Part shown: positions 10,290-21,267 of the stretch, one piece after another
Numbering within the stretch: position 1 is the first letter of the stretch
Layout of the letters: the number at the start of each line of letters is the position of its first letter
NCBI RefSeq assembly: GCF_030272615.1
Contig: NC_081407.1
Coordinates: 138,576,897-138,640,896 of the forward strand
Reading direction: 5' to 3'
DNA length: 64,000 nt
From: Cryptomeria japonica
Lineage: Eukaryota; Streptophyta; Pinopsida; Cupressales; Cupressaceae
Translations under genes and position numbers: made by a program
Notes under the pieces: generated by a model
What the model was told of the DNA's origin: nothing
Databases searched by the model: none
The model's input: only the letters and a program-made list of their open reading frames with translations

Positions 10290-10314
10290 AGGTCCCACCG
10301 GGCATGCCAAAAAC
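10290..10314 (-). promoter_or_regulatory. Putative primer-binding site of the gag-protease element
   Basis: On the minus strand the LTR ends TTTGTGATAACA and is followed by GTTTTTGGCATGCCCGGTGG. This TTTTTGGC... start with a G/C-rich continuation matches the style of gypsy primer-binding sites. It lies about 320 bp upstream of the gag ATG. Confidence 0.6.
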
Positions 10315-10980
10315 TGTTATCACAAAAGCTTGCACCCTTGCTAAGCTATCAACTCAGCAACCTTGTGAAATATGGAAACCCCCCCGAAGTGTGGGACCTT
10401 GCACAAGGGGATTGAATCTCCGGAGAAGGTCGGCTTCCTTCTCACTCCGGGTGCAGGTGTTGAACCAACTCAACATTTCAAAACTAACTCCTAAGCCTAT
10501 CCTAACAATTTGTAGAGGTAAAGGGAAGAGAGAATTGCTTGAAATAAAAGGAGGCGATGCACCAAGAAGAGAATGTTCCTCTCCCCACCCGAAATGGCAC
10601 AAGGAATCAACTAAAAAGCCCAAGAGATGCACAAACTTCAATTGCATGAGTGACCCAAACGCATGTGTGGAGGTTAGAATTTTCTAAGTGTCAAGAACAG
10701 AGAAGGATTCCCACAAAGTCACACTCAAAAAACAAGTTAACACAACATACATGTGAAAGGAAACCACAAACATACACTTATAATGGAGGTAAGAACACAT
10801 ACACATCATACATAAGTTGAAGGAAGGCAAGAATGGAGATTTTCAATTAATCATAAGGCCAAAAGTCAATCTTACAGTTGCAAAAATGGAAAAATAATTA
10901 CAAGTCTTCAAGAGAAGAGAAAGAGCATAGGAAAGCTCAAGGCAACAGGGAGAGAACCCTTTGCAATGAGGCTTAACAGT

Positions 10981-10990
10981 CTTTATATAG
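10981..10990 (-). promoter_or_regulatory. TATA box of the LTR
   Basis: On the minus strand CTATATAAAG stands inside the LTR, upstream of the primer-binding site, in the expected place for the pol II promoter of the element. Confidence 0.55.
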
Positions 10991-11329
10991 ACAAAAGGTT
11001 ACAAGAGTGATCATGACCCCTGCATGTCAATCTGGAAGTGTAGGGAAGTGCATGCACTTGACTTGTACATGCAAGCAACCTAGCCATATCCACAAAGGGC
11101 AATCCTGAGAAAGTGGATTGACTAACAATCCAAAGTCAGACATGACATAAGTCACCAAGCATGGCCCCGTACCTCCCTTGATGGAAATCTACCAAAAACA
11201 TTTATTGCACCCTTGTAGCTCCACAAAAGAAAGTGCACAAGTGACCAAAACTGTCGGAGCATTAAAAGCCTTGTGTTGATCACACCATCCGAAAGTGTCG
11301 CCAATCAGAAGGAAACCCGGAGACTTCGG

Positions 11330-11820
11330 AAGCTCGGACTCCCGAAGTGAGGAAGACAAGGGAAGGAGCAAGGAACTTCGGAACCTCAGGGTTCCGGAGT
11401 TTCCGGAGAACTTCAAAAGGCTAAGGAAAGAACCTCGGAACCTCAAGGTTCCAGAGTTCCGGGATAGAGAGAGGAAGAGAAGAAAAGGAACTTCGGAACC
11501 TCGGAGTTCCAGAGTTCTGGAGAGAAGAAGGGGAGGGAACTTCAAAACCTCAAGGTTCCAGAGTTCCGAGAAACTGTGCAAAGGAACTTCGGAACCTTGA
11601 GGTTCTGGAGTTCCGGGATAGAGAGGGAAAGGGCTAAAGAGAGAAGGGGAACTTCGAAACCTCGGGGTTCCGGAGTTCCGGGCAAAGGAGAAGCTTAAGA
11701 GAAGAGGCGAAGGAAAGGCTAGGAACTTCGGAACCCCGGGGTTCCGGGGGGGAAAGAGAGAAAGGTTGAAGAGAGGAGGGGCTAAGCTAGGGAAGGAACT
11801 TTGGAACTGATGGGGTTTAC
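11330..11820 (-). repeat. Hairpin array 2: GGAACTTCGGAACC / GGTTCCGGAGTTCC modules
   Basis: At least seven modules start near 11372, 11430, 11487, 11536, 11583, 11648 and 11721, with degraded copies near 11332 and 11801. The best copies pair GGAACTTCGGAACC with GGTTCCGGAGTTCC, a 14-bp stem with one mismatch closing a four-base TCGG-type loop. Purine-rich spacers (GAGAGGAAGAGAAG type) of 15-40 bp separate them. Any apparent protein frame here is a by-product of the repeats. Confidence 0.88.
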
Positions 11821-11835
11821 CTAGTTTGCTCAACA

Positions 11836-13411
11836 CTTCACCTAGCTGGCGTTGCTCAAATGCACCAACTCACCAGGCCTAGTTGCTCTCTAGACCTTCA
11901 AGTCCTTCTCAATCTCTTCTAGGGCTTGATTCTTGATCTCTCTAAGGTGTTTTGCTTCAAGTGTTTTGGCTAGGAACCCTACCAATTCGCAGTGCTTCCC
12001 ATGTACTCAATTATGGCTTCTTGGCTTCAAGTTGTCAAAATGACCTCCTACCATTGTGAGATGATGCAGAGGTGTGGAGGTGTCTTCATTCATGTTTTGG
12101 ATGCTTTGAGGTTTGCAATCAATAGGTTTCTTACCGATTCCAAAATCTTGTCTAGAAAAGGGCTACAAGGAATTAGCCCAATTAGGCCTCCTAAAACCGG
12201 TTTTTTTAGGGCTTGAGTGAAAATAGTCCAAAAGACCCCCAAACAATCTTGGATTTCCTTCAATGGTTCATCTAACCTCAATAGATTTTTGTGGTTTTGG
12301 CTTCTTGTTCCACCATTCAATGTGCTAACCCCAAAATGAGGGTTTTGGAGTGTTTCTAGGCCTTCTAGGTGGCAGTGACTGGTCAAGTTGGGGTTTGTGC
12401 ATTAAATGACCTCTTCAAGGCTCCTCCTTGCATTTGCAACTCTGTCCCAACTCCTTGGAGCCCTTCAAAAACTTAGAAAGTGATTTGACATCCACCCCTG
12501 CACTTGGCACTTCATTTTCACCTTATTTCCTCTAGCCGGGTTGCTCCTGGACTCACCTAGAATAAGGTGACAGTCATACCAAAGCTCTTCTCCAGCACTT
12601 GCACTTGCATATGTAAACTATACAGATGGTTGCCCATCATGTCCCAACAAGCCGTGATGGCAGCACGTGTGGAACTCATGGGGCAACCATATTTACAAGA
12701 AAACTGCTATATACAAGCCAAAACTGGCTGCTTGCAAACTAAAGCAAGAAAACACTAATGAACAATATCTACAAAGCTCTAAACTGAATCAACAACACAA
12801 TAACACACAAGAGAAACTCAATCCATTGCTGGATCAATGGATTCAATCCATCTTTGAATACAAAATGAGTAAAATCAAGCCAAAATGCTGCCAACTAGTC
12901 TGAAAATGAGTAGTTTCAGATTGTTAAGCTTGCAAAACACATTCACCAACCTTGGTAACCGTGCAAGAGAGGGTTCTTATAGCTTTCCCACGTGTGGAGT
13001 CATCCTAGGGCGTTGAACAATCCCTAACTCCATCGCTAACCATTTCGGGACAAAAGTTGTCATGACAACTTTTTGCAACTTTGCAATTTTTGCACTTTTG
13101 GTCTTTCCAACCTATAAGACCTATTCCAAGTCATCAAAAATGACTTTTAAAACTTGCCTAATACTAATTTAACCCTCCCTAATGCTTATACCAAGTTTTG
13201 ACACTTTTGACCATCAAAAAGGTCAATTACCTACTCAAACTCACAATTTACCCAAAGATGCAAACCTAAGAAGTATGAACACAACCTAGGCCTACATTGA
13301 CTCAAAACTCTAACTCTTGGACCCTCCTGGAGTCCTTATTCACTATTGACTTGGCTAGGGTCAGTACAAGCCAAAATTGAAAAACTAGACAATCTAAGTC
13401 CTAGGTAATCC
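11836..13411 (-). other. Noncoding LTR/leader-like DNA
   Basis: No coding similarity. On the minus strand the right end reads TGTAGGATTACCTAGG, a plausible LTR start. Further along are TTGTATTCAAAG and short open frames without a domain. It may be another LTR plus leader lying between the gag element and the chromovirus, but no matching partner or target duplication was found. Confidence 0.35.
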
Positions 13412-13417
13412 TACACC

Positions 13418-13565
13418 AGGAACCTCGAGGTTCCGGAGTTCCGAAGAAACTGGAGAAAAGCTGAGGGAAGGAAGGGATTTTCAGAACCTCGGGGTTCCGG
13501 AGAAGGGAAAAGAGAGGGCAAAGAGAAAAGAACTTCGGAACCTCGGGGTTCCGGAGTTCCGAGGA
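13418..13565 (-). repeat. Hairpin array 3 (three modules)
   Basis: GGAACCTCGAGGTTCCGGAG near 13419, AGAACCTCGGGGTTCCGG near 13482 and CGGAACCTCGGGGTTCCGG near 13536 repeat the array-2 module. They adjoin the LTR-like start at 13411 and end shortly before the chromovirus pol. Confidence 0.82.
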
Positions 13566-13639
13566 AGGAGAAAAGGTCGAGGGACGAACTTCCTCCGGAC
13601 AAGGCAACACTTCACACTTCACACTTCATGATTTTTCTC

Positions 13640-14071
13640 TCCTTGATCAACTGGGGCGATGCTGGTCCATGGAACATATCTCTGATCAGTTCTCACTGAT
13701 GGACCAAGGGTGTCATAAAATGACAACAACACCCTTGGCAAAGGAGTCCACATTGATATTCAACCATTATTGAGGAAACATGGAAAAGCTTTTGAAATAT
13801 TCCCCTGGGGTTGCCTCCAAAGAGGGGGTTTGAACATTCCATTGAGTTAGAAGAAGGGACAAAACCGGTTGTCACTACAACTTACCGCAATCCACACAAG
13901 TACAAAGAGGAGATTGAAAAAACCATTGAGGAGCTACCAGAAATGGGACACATCTAGCCTAGTTGCAGTCCTTTTGCTTCATCCGTGGTACTCTCGAAGA
14001 AAAAAGATGGGACGATGAGAATGTGTATAGACTACACGGCATTGAACAAAAAACAATAAAAAATAAGTACC
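13640..14071 (+). pseudogene. Chromovirus pol, start of reverse transcriptase (left piece)
   Basis: The plus strand encodes the gypsy RT entry segment: a degraded lead-in, GLPPKRGFEHSIELEEGTKP, KEEIEKTIEELPEMGHI, an in-frame stop, and FASSVVLSKKKDGTMRMCID followed by NKKTIKNKY. It breaks exactly at GTACC (14067-14071), where element A is inserted, and resumes with YPIPRIDEL after the second GTACC at 21268. A frameshift lies near 13790. Gag and protease of this element are not present to the left. Confidence 0.9.
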
Positions 14072-15126
14072 TGTTGACGTGTATTTTGTACACAATCATA
14101 CATAGAATAAAATACCCAAAGGCATCTTATTCTCTCTTGAATAAAGTCGCTAACTGCTGAAGATATCGCAAGAAGGATCAGTTAGGATGACTCCAATGTT
14201 CTTTTTAGTAGGGTCTCTACGTGTGGATAAGCACCAGTGGTCGTTGTGATTACTGTGTCATCAAGGGGCCTTACGTCGCCGAAGAATTTCCTAAACTAAA
14301 CAAGCTTTCAAAGAATGTCAAAAGAGTAGGGTTTGCAAGAGGTCTAATCTAGTCTAACCCTAAGAATGACTTAATGCGGACAAGACTTGGTGAGATTCTA
14401 CCAACTTCAATATTGCCATAAATTAACAACTCAATTGAAATTGATGCGATCTTCTAAGGTAACAAATGATTTTTCAATACATCAAAGATCCAGGACACTA
14501 CCACGAAGGTACATATCCAGGATACAACAACGATTGAAGGTTTAAGCGATTCAAATATCTCCAGTCGACCACGCAAGGCGTTCCTACAATCAGCAAGAAG
14601 CTAGTGGTTTGGATAGTGAATCCTACCAAAGATCAAGTCCAACACTTTGTCCTTCGAACTAAAACACTACTTTGATTGAGAATGATTCAACAAAGTGCAC
14701 AACCATGAAGATAACCACAAGAATAACAATAAAACACCATAACTTCAATATTTTATTGATCTCAAAGCCATCATGTACAACAATTGTTTGAATTCCTTTC
14801 TCAAAGCTCAATCTTGCTACAAAAGTAAATTGCTTCTAAACTCTAATCTCTCTAATTCTCTAATACATCAATAATTTCTAACTCTCTGATTGATTACAAA
14901 ATGAAAAGAAATGAGGGTATAAATAGCATCCTCAATTACAATGAATGGTCCAGATTGAAAGAAGATCAATGGCCAAGATTATGACACCTAAACCCTAATT
15001 AGGGTTTATTACAAATAGCCTCCTTTTTACTGAACAATATTAAATGCATAGCCAAATATTTAATTTGGCACAAAAATCTAGGAGACATAGACCAATGACA
15101 ATTAAGGTGCCATGTCATCTATAACA
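14072..15126 (-). mobile_element. LTR, gypsy-like family X, copy 2 (3' LTR of element A)
   Basis: It starts TGTTGACGTGTA and ends CTATAACA on the plus strand. It shares AGGGTCTCTACGTGTGGATA (14209-14228) and AACCCTAATTAGGGTTT with the copy at 5010-6158, and the outer-end pattern TGTTGA followed by TTTTGTACACA resembles the ends of element B. The accessory ORF stop codon (15119-15121) falls within the first bases of the LTR. Confidence 0.82.
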
Positions 15127-18100
15127 ACCTCTCATCTAGAATCTTATTCCCTTTCCAATGCTCCTTTTTAGCATATGCAATGAATCTTGATACGATTCCT
15201 TCGATCTCAGCAATTGGAATCTCGGGAAGATTCCTCATTCTTTCTTCCAAGTGGATGACCTGATCAAATGCCTTGAGAAGAGCAGCGTCCCATCCAGGTT
15301 CAAGTTCCTTAGTCTTCTCAATCAGGAGCATGGTAGCAAACATCTGGTCCCATTGCTCATCTGTGATAACATTAGCATCCTTGCAAAAGATGACCTTGAT
15401 TCTATCCTCCAATTCCTGCAAATCCACATCTGTCTCAACTTCGATCCTCCTGCTAAGAATGGTACGTAGTACCTCAAATACCCTGTCCTAGATCGGGTGG
15501 ATAACCTCCTCAACATGGCTACATCTAGTACTGATGTCCTCGAAGAGAACTTCCTTCATCTGGAGTAAGGTCGACCACTGAAGTAAACTGTGAGGTCCTC
15601 CATCCATTATCTTTTCCTGTGCTAGGACCTTCCTTGATGTTTGTCTGATTACTTGCAAGACAGGAATGATAACATCTTTGGTATGAGCAAAAGCGGCTAC
15701 CGTTATCATCAAATTGTGGATGATCTCAAGAACCTGGATAGTCCTATGAATAGTCTGCATCATCCTTGTTGCAAATTCTACGGCAACTGTATGAGATTTG
15801 TCAATCCATGAGCTCATAAGCTGAACCAAACTCCTGACTCTTTCTGCCTCACCAATTGATTGAAGGGGAAGTGCCTGCACAGAAGATCTCGCTAGATCCT
15901 GTCATCCTAAAGGCTGATTGAGATGGCTGAAATATGTTCTCCATGCACCAACCTCTCTCTCAAGCTTTCTATTCTTTTCCATTTCTTCTCTAAGCTTGTC
16001 TTTCAATGCCTCAAATGAATCGGTGGCATCATCCATAGTCTGTTCAGTTGTGGATGGACCTAGCTCAAATGTCTCTACATCATATTCTTTTGCGAGGATC
16101 TCACCTTCATACTTGTCCACGGCCGGTGTAGCTATCTGCAACTTTCTGGATCCAGTCTCATCTTTAATCATCTTGGACATCTTAGTAGCCTTTTTCTTCT
16201 CTGTCACTTCCTGGGAATGTCCAACAAGGCTCTCTAAATCAATCACATTGTCCTCGTCCTCGATCACAATTACTTTCATTAATCTTTCCTTCAACCAATC
16301 TGGGATGGCAGATCTTGTTTCTTTAACCTGTATTTCCTTAAGCAATTCTTCTTCTCTGGGAGGAGATGTTACTTCATTATCTTCCCTATCTTCATGCAAC
16401 TCATTGTCCTGAAGAGATCCACCTGGTGCCTGTCCTTCTTTATCATTCTGTACCATTGATTCCATAGACTCCTCTATCTCAAATGTCCTCTTCTCTTGTC
16501 GAGAAGACGTACCGGATGAACGATCTCTGTTGGCCTCTTGCTTCTTTTTGGAAGATTCTCTTTTCTCAGGTCTCTCTTTCCTCTTCGAGCCTCTTGGATG
16601 GAGATTGCCTTCACTTGCACTTCGAAGGTTGCCTTCACTTGTATTTCTAGGATTAGGATTGCCTTCGCTTACACTTGCTCCTCCTTCAGCTGGTCTCTCC
16701 TCCAAGGTGAAAGTCATAGCTATGCCCTGTTCTCTCAACTTCTGATGCTGCACATCAACCCATCTGCGAGTACAAGACAAGACTGGAGCCATCAAAGCAT
16801 CTAGATCCACAACCTCGGGCTCATTCCAATCTAACCTCACTGTTTTGCTTTCTCGATCATAGGATGGTTGGAGATGTCTGTCACTGTCCTGAGCTTGGTC
16901 GGCTACTCTGTAAATCTTGCATTTCCTGATGAAATCCAAAGGCAATCTAGAATGCATCTTTCTTTTCACTTCAAGATCGTCTAAGAGATTCATCATAAAA
17001 TCTTCTATCTGAAACTCATGCTTATATTTCCTACCGACTGTCTCCTCTATATATCCATGTGGATCAAAGCTCTCTCTCAAGGCAAAGAATGAAAAAGAAT
17101 ACAAAGCTAACTCCTTCTCTGCGTCATCCATAGCTAGAGCATTAGGACATACCTCAACTGAATTGCCTAATATGATAGGTACAGGAACTCCATTTCCATG
17201 TCTGTGTCTGAATGCCTTCGCATAAGCTGCCAACTGTCTTGTTACCTCAAGTAACACTATTCTGTCTGTCGGATATCTCGGCAACATGTATGGAGGTGAA
17301 GGACATCCATGAACTCTGATATAAGTAAATTTCGGAAATTGGATAAACCAAGCACCGTACCTCTTTACTAGCTCTTGTGCATCCTAAGATAATCTATTGT
17401 GAATCCCGCCTTGCAATGTCCTGGTGATGTTCATCGTGAAGGTATCATTAACTAGCTTGTAGTTACTTCCTGGCGGATGATGCAAGTGAACATAGGAATC
17501 ACAAACTCTGACCTCGCCGGGTCCTCTTCCAATCACTCCTCTATGAGGTAGTTCTGCGTACTCAAAGCTCCTGATCAAGGCATATATGACGTATGAACTC
17601 ATGTGGAAGGATTTGGTAGCCTTCAGTCTCCTTAACTGTACATCCAAGCAATGGCTAATCATTCTAGCCCAATGAATTGTCCCTTTTCCCTGAACTATCA
17701 CTTGGATGAAGTAGAACATCCACTTCTCAAAATAGAAGGCTTGAGGAGCTCCTGTGACTCGGTTGAGCATTGTTATCAAATCTCTGTACTCCTCCTGGAA
17801 ATCAATCCTATGTGGTGTGTTCGGGATCTTGCTCAGGCGAGGACGACTCTTAAGTAGCCAATTCTTGTTGATGATGCTTAGGCAAGCATCTGGATCATCT
17901 TCGTACATGGACTTGGCTCCTTCTATGCTTTTGTAGACCATATCTCTATGCTCCGGAAGATGGAAAGCCTCACTTATAGCTTCCTCTGAAAGATAAGCTA
18001 AAGTGTTTCCCTCCTTGGACACGATCGTTCTGGACTGAGGATCATAATGACGAGCACACTCGATCATCAACTCATGGCACTGGACTGCTGGAGGGAAGCC

Positions 18101-18322
18101 GGCCGCCTTAATGATGCCACTTTCAATTATCCTCCTGGCGACAAGTGATGGCTTGCCAATATAAGGGACCTCTCGAAACTTCTTCGTGCTGAAGTTGCCC
18201 AAGTTGGTATCTCCAATGTTGCTCCACTTAGACACGATCTTGGTCTCCAGTTCTTCGTTCTTTTGATCTTCCTTCATGAGAGCTGGACGACTGGTGGATG
18301 CTCCCGTCTTCGGGGTCGCCAT
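15119..18322 (-). pseudogene. Accessory ORF of element A, about 1067 residues, two in-frame stops
   Basis: The start is ATG at 18322 (MATPKTGASTSRP). One frame runs to 15119, interrupted only by TAG near 17391 and TGA near 15903, each explicable as a single C-to-T change. Residues about 1-480 look globular: ESGIIKAAGFPPAVQCHELM, YFEKWMFYFIQVIVQGKG, TIHWARMISHCLDVQLRRLK, SSYVIYALIRSFEYA, and YIRVHGCPSPPYMLPRYPTD. About 550-800 is a charged, low-complexity linker rich in Lys and Glu with an (E/S)GN-x-R repeat. About 800-1067 is helical. It aligns with the accessory ORF of element B. The N-terminal part recalls the plant-mobile-domain / putative plant transposon protein group, but I cannot confirm that. 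No polymerase, protease or integrase residues are present. Confidence 0.85.
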
Positions 18323-19220
18323 TGTAATACCTACACAACATTTCATAATAAGTAATAGATTTTGCAATGTATAACTATAGATTAGAGACTAAATTTAGGA
18401 AACTTCATGATAAGTCTTTGAGTTATCATTTCCTAAATACGATTGAGCTACTTGAAATTCAAAATTTCAAAATTCAAAATTTAAGGCTATGACGATCAAA
18501 ATTCAAAACAAGAGAAGATTTCGCCATACCTTACTTGAGAGCTAACTCTAAAATGCAAAATTAAGAAATTCGCCTAGGCAAAAATCGATGTTTGATGATT
18601 TCAACGTGATCTCTCTCAAGCGAACGTTCTCCTTAGCAACCTCGCCACCTTTGGGGGTCTTCAATGTCTTGATGGCAAGCTCGCTCAACTCCAACCAAAC
18701 TCGCCCCCCTTTTGATGATGTTCGCACCTTGTATCCTTGATGAATTTCGCACTCTTAAACACAATTCGCACACCTCTTTAATGATAATTTCGCGCTTCCT
18801 TGTCTTCTTGATATTTCGCATGCAAAGGATGTTAAATGATGTTTTGAAATGTAATAACTTACCCTTCCTTTATAGGCGCTCTCCTCTACAATTACCTCTA
18901 GGCCGACTTTGTAAAATAAGGCAATTTAAAACAAATTTTAAATAAAAATTAAGGCCGACTTTGTTTAAAATATGAAAAATAAAACCCAAGCGCCCTAATT
19001 TAATTTTTATTTAAATTAATAATTAATTAATTTAACGCCTTCATAATTAATTTTTTTTTCGATTTTCCAAAAGGCAAAATTAATTAATAAATGTTCATGC
19101 GCAATTTTAAATGCCAATTTTAATTAAATATTTCAAATTTCATCGATCTTAGCATTTAATATAATTTGAAAAATGTCATTAGCGCCAAAATTTGGGAGAT
19201 GAAGAAATACAAACCATATT
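18323..19220 (-). other. Leader of element A between hairpin array and ORF
   Basis: Noncoding, AT-rich. It contains CAAAATTTCAAAATTCAAAA-like runs near 18460 and a minus-strand TTTTGGCGCTAATG near 19172 that resembles a primer-binding site. The base just before it is not the CA expected of an LTR end. The 18600-18790 segment is rich in TTCGC words. Confidence 0.5.
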
Positions 19221-20809
19221 GCTCTGGTCCCTGGGAAAGGGACAGGAGCGAATTAGCATTTTAGCCTTGATTCTCTTTGCCTTTTACGTTCAAAACCACC
19301 TTCTCCACGTGGAAACTGGCATCTTCGTTGGGTATCTCGAGCTTGATCGATTCAATTTTGTGGATAAATGCCTCTTAAGGTCAATATCGCCCTGGTCCCT
19401 TGGTGAGGGACAGGAGCGAACCTTGTGTTCTCCTTGATCCTTGTTTCTTTGATCACCAATCTATATCACAAGGCAAATAACAACGTTATCCCTTCACTCC
19501 ACGCGTACTTTACTCGTCCTTAACTAGGCACATTTGATGTTTGAATGATTTTTGCCCTGGTCCTTGCCTGAAGGACAGGAGCGATCCTTGGTGTCTTGGG
19601 TTCATCCTTGTTCCTATCAACTCGCAATTGCCTTCACAGTGTAAAACAATGCCCTTTGATCCTTCTTGAACGTATGAAATGGAATTGATATTCAAAATTT
19701 AAGCTCATTTAGAGATTTCGCTCTGGTCCCTGACTGAGGGACAAGAGCGAACTTGGGCATATAGTGCAAATCCTTCATCTTTGGTGGTCTTTGTAACTTC
19801 ATTCTTTGTCGAGGCGTTCCAAACATCATTGCTTCCTTGTACCCTGACTTGGAGTGACTTAAAACTTGGAGGAAAGGCCACATAACTAATATTTCGCCCT
19901 GGTCCCTGGCTGAGGGACAGGAGCGAATTTACACTTGTAGGCTCAATCGTGCTTTGCTAACTTCCAAATTTATCTTCAACGGACTCGTTGTGCCCCCTTT
20001 CACTGATCCTTGGCATGGCATTCGTTTTATCTTGTTGAAAAATTGGTCTAAGGAAGAAATCGCTCTAGTCCCTGACTGAGGGACAGGAGCGCCTAGGCAA
20101 ATATGGGCGGCACTTCGGTGTCTTGCAATCTTCAATTTATCTTCAATGGGTCCGTTACACCTTCTTTACCTGCCTCAAACTTAAAACTTATTTGATCTTC
20201 GCCTAAATTTTGCCCTATAAGGAAATTCGCTCTGGTCCCTGGGAGAGGGACAGGAGCTACCATCAAATTTCGCCCTGGTCCCTGGCAGAGGGACAGGAGC
20301 GATTTTGCTTCTAGGGTCCATTTTCCTTACGTTGGCAATTTCAAGTTATATTCAACTGATAAGATGTACTTCCTTGGTTCTCCTCAAATCGCGAAATTGT
20401 TGAAATCTTGCAAGGACAAGGCAATGTTGGATTTTAAGCTCCGGTCCTTCAGTGAGGGACAGGAGCGATTTTTGCTCCTGGCACATTTCTATGTTTGCGA
20501 ATTTCTTCAAATTATATTCAATGGAAAGGACATGCCTCCCTTTATCTCTTCCAATCCAAAAATCATCTTAATCCTGTAAGGACAGTAAAATTTTGAGAAA
20601 CAAGCTCCGGTCCTTCAGTGAGGGACAGGAGCGATTTGTCCTAAAACTCCAAAAATTCGCCATTTTAAGCTTCAAAAATCTTCCAAATCTTTCAATTTGC
20701 GTTCAAACTCATCTCCTGGCGACCCTGCACAAGACAAATGAAACAAATTAACAATCAAGATGCTTAAAACATCATTTTCGCCCTGGTCCCTAGGAGAGGG
20801 ACAGGAGCG
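19221..20809. repeat. Array of eleven hairpins on a 166-bp period
   Basis: Eleven copies of a 30-base module begin at 19221, 19389, 19554, 19720, 19896, 20062, 20229, 20272, 20438, 20604 and 20780. Steps are 168, 165, 166, 176, 166, 167, 43, 166, 166 and 176. The left arm is GCTCTGGTCCCT or GCCCTGGTCCCT; the right arm GAGGGACAGGAGCG is almost invariant. The arms pair over about 13 bp with one wobble and one mismatch. The intervening 136 bases are only weakly alike, with recurring words such as TTCAATTTATCTTCAA. It lies 5' of the accessory ORF in element A. Confidence 0.95.
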
Positions 20810-21267
20810 ATTTTGCTTCCACAGGCCAAAATATCACGATTTCAAGGGTTTAATCACTTGACAAGGCAACAATAAGACCTTTCCAATACCCAGAATCAAT
20901 TATCAAAATTTTCAAAATTTGGTCAAAATCATTCAATCAAACAAAATTCCATAATCCATCATTTAACACTTAGACAAAAATTGGACTTTGCATTCAAAAT
21001 TCCGACTGAAACTAGATAGATTCACTTGACCACCTGACGAATTCACCTTATTCAAAATTGCATCCTACGGAAGGAAGTTCAATAGCTCTCAAGATTGACT
21101 GGACTCTGGCCTGAAAACACTAAAACGGGAACCCTAAGGCCTGACCCTAATCCAGACACCTGACATACTAAACCAAAACCCTAAAAAGCAGAGAGAAAGG
21201 CGAGCAAAAACGAGCAAAAAGAGGGGGTCCCCATTTTAATGGGGCGATGTGTGAAATGGTCACAACA
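20810..21267 (-). other. Right terminus of element A (LTR-like start)
   Basis: On the minus strand it begins TGTTGTGACCATTTCACAC, followed by CGCCCCATTAAAATGGGGAC, which is itself a short palindrome, and a C/T-rich stretch. Start TG and the flanking GTACC fit an LTR outer end. The inner limit is unclear: it may be an LTR that includes the hairpin array. It is not the same LTR as 14072-15126. Confidence 0.6.

Larger units (their letters stand above)
10315..11835 (-). mobile_element. 5' LTR of the gag-protease gypsy element
   Basis: The bounds TGTTATCACAAA (left) and GCTCAACA (right) give TG...CA ends; on the minus strand it starts TGTTGAGC and ends GATAACA next to the primer-binding site. A TATA box lies at 10981-10990. 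The U3 side carries hairpin array 2. No second copy of this LTR was found in the window, so the boundaries rest on the terminal dinucleotides and the primer-binding site. Confidence 0.65.
14072..21267 (-). mobile_element. Element A: 7.2-kb non-autonomous LTR element with accessory ORF
   Basis: The unit is flanked by GTACC at 14067-14071 and 21268-21272, and the chromovirus RT frame is restored by removing it with one copy. It holds, in minus-strand order, a right terminus (21267-20810), the 166-bp hairpin array, a leader, the accessory ORF and an LTR (15126-14072). There is no gag capsid, protease, reverse transcriptase or integrase, so movement must have depended on another element. The right terminus (minus-strand TGTTGTGACCATTTCACAC) does not match the start of the left LTR (TGTTATAGATGAC), which is abnormal. 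Confidence 0.85.

Noticed and set aside
11330-11820. GAA/TTC alternation as heat-shock elements, as in heat-activated plant copia LTRs
   Set aside because: The GAA and TTC triplets are mostly one base apart instead of the two required, so the canonical element is not met; the hairpin explains the pattern better.
11189-11836. 215-residue minus-strand frame, Ser/Pro/Leu-rich
   Set aside because: It is a read-through of the hairpin array; its protein repeats follow the DNA modules and there is no domain.
19221-20809. Regularly spaced palindromic repeats resembling a CRISPR array
   Set aside because: Spacers are about 136 bp and share words, there are no cas genes, and the setting is a plant retroelement.
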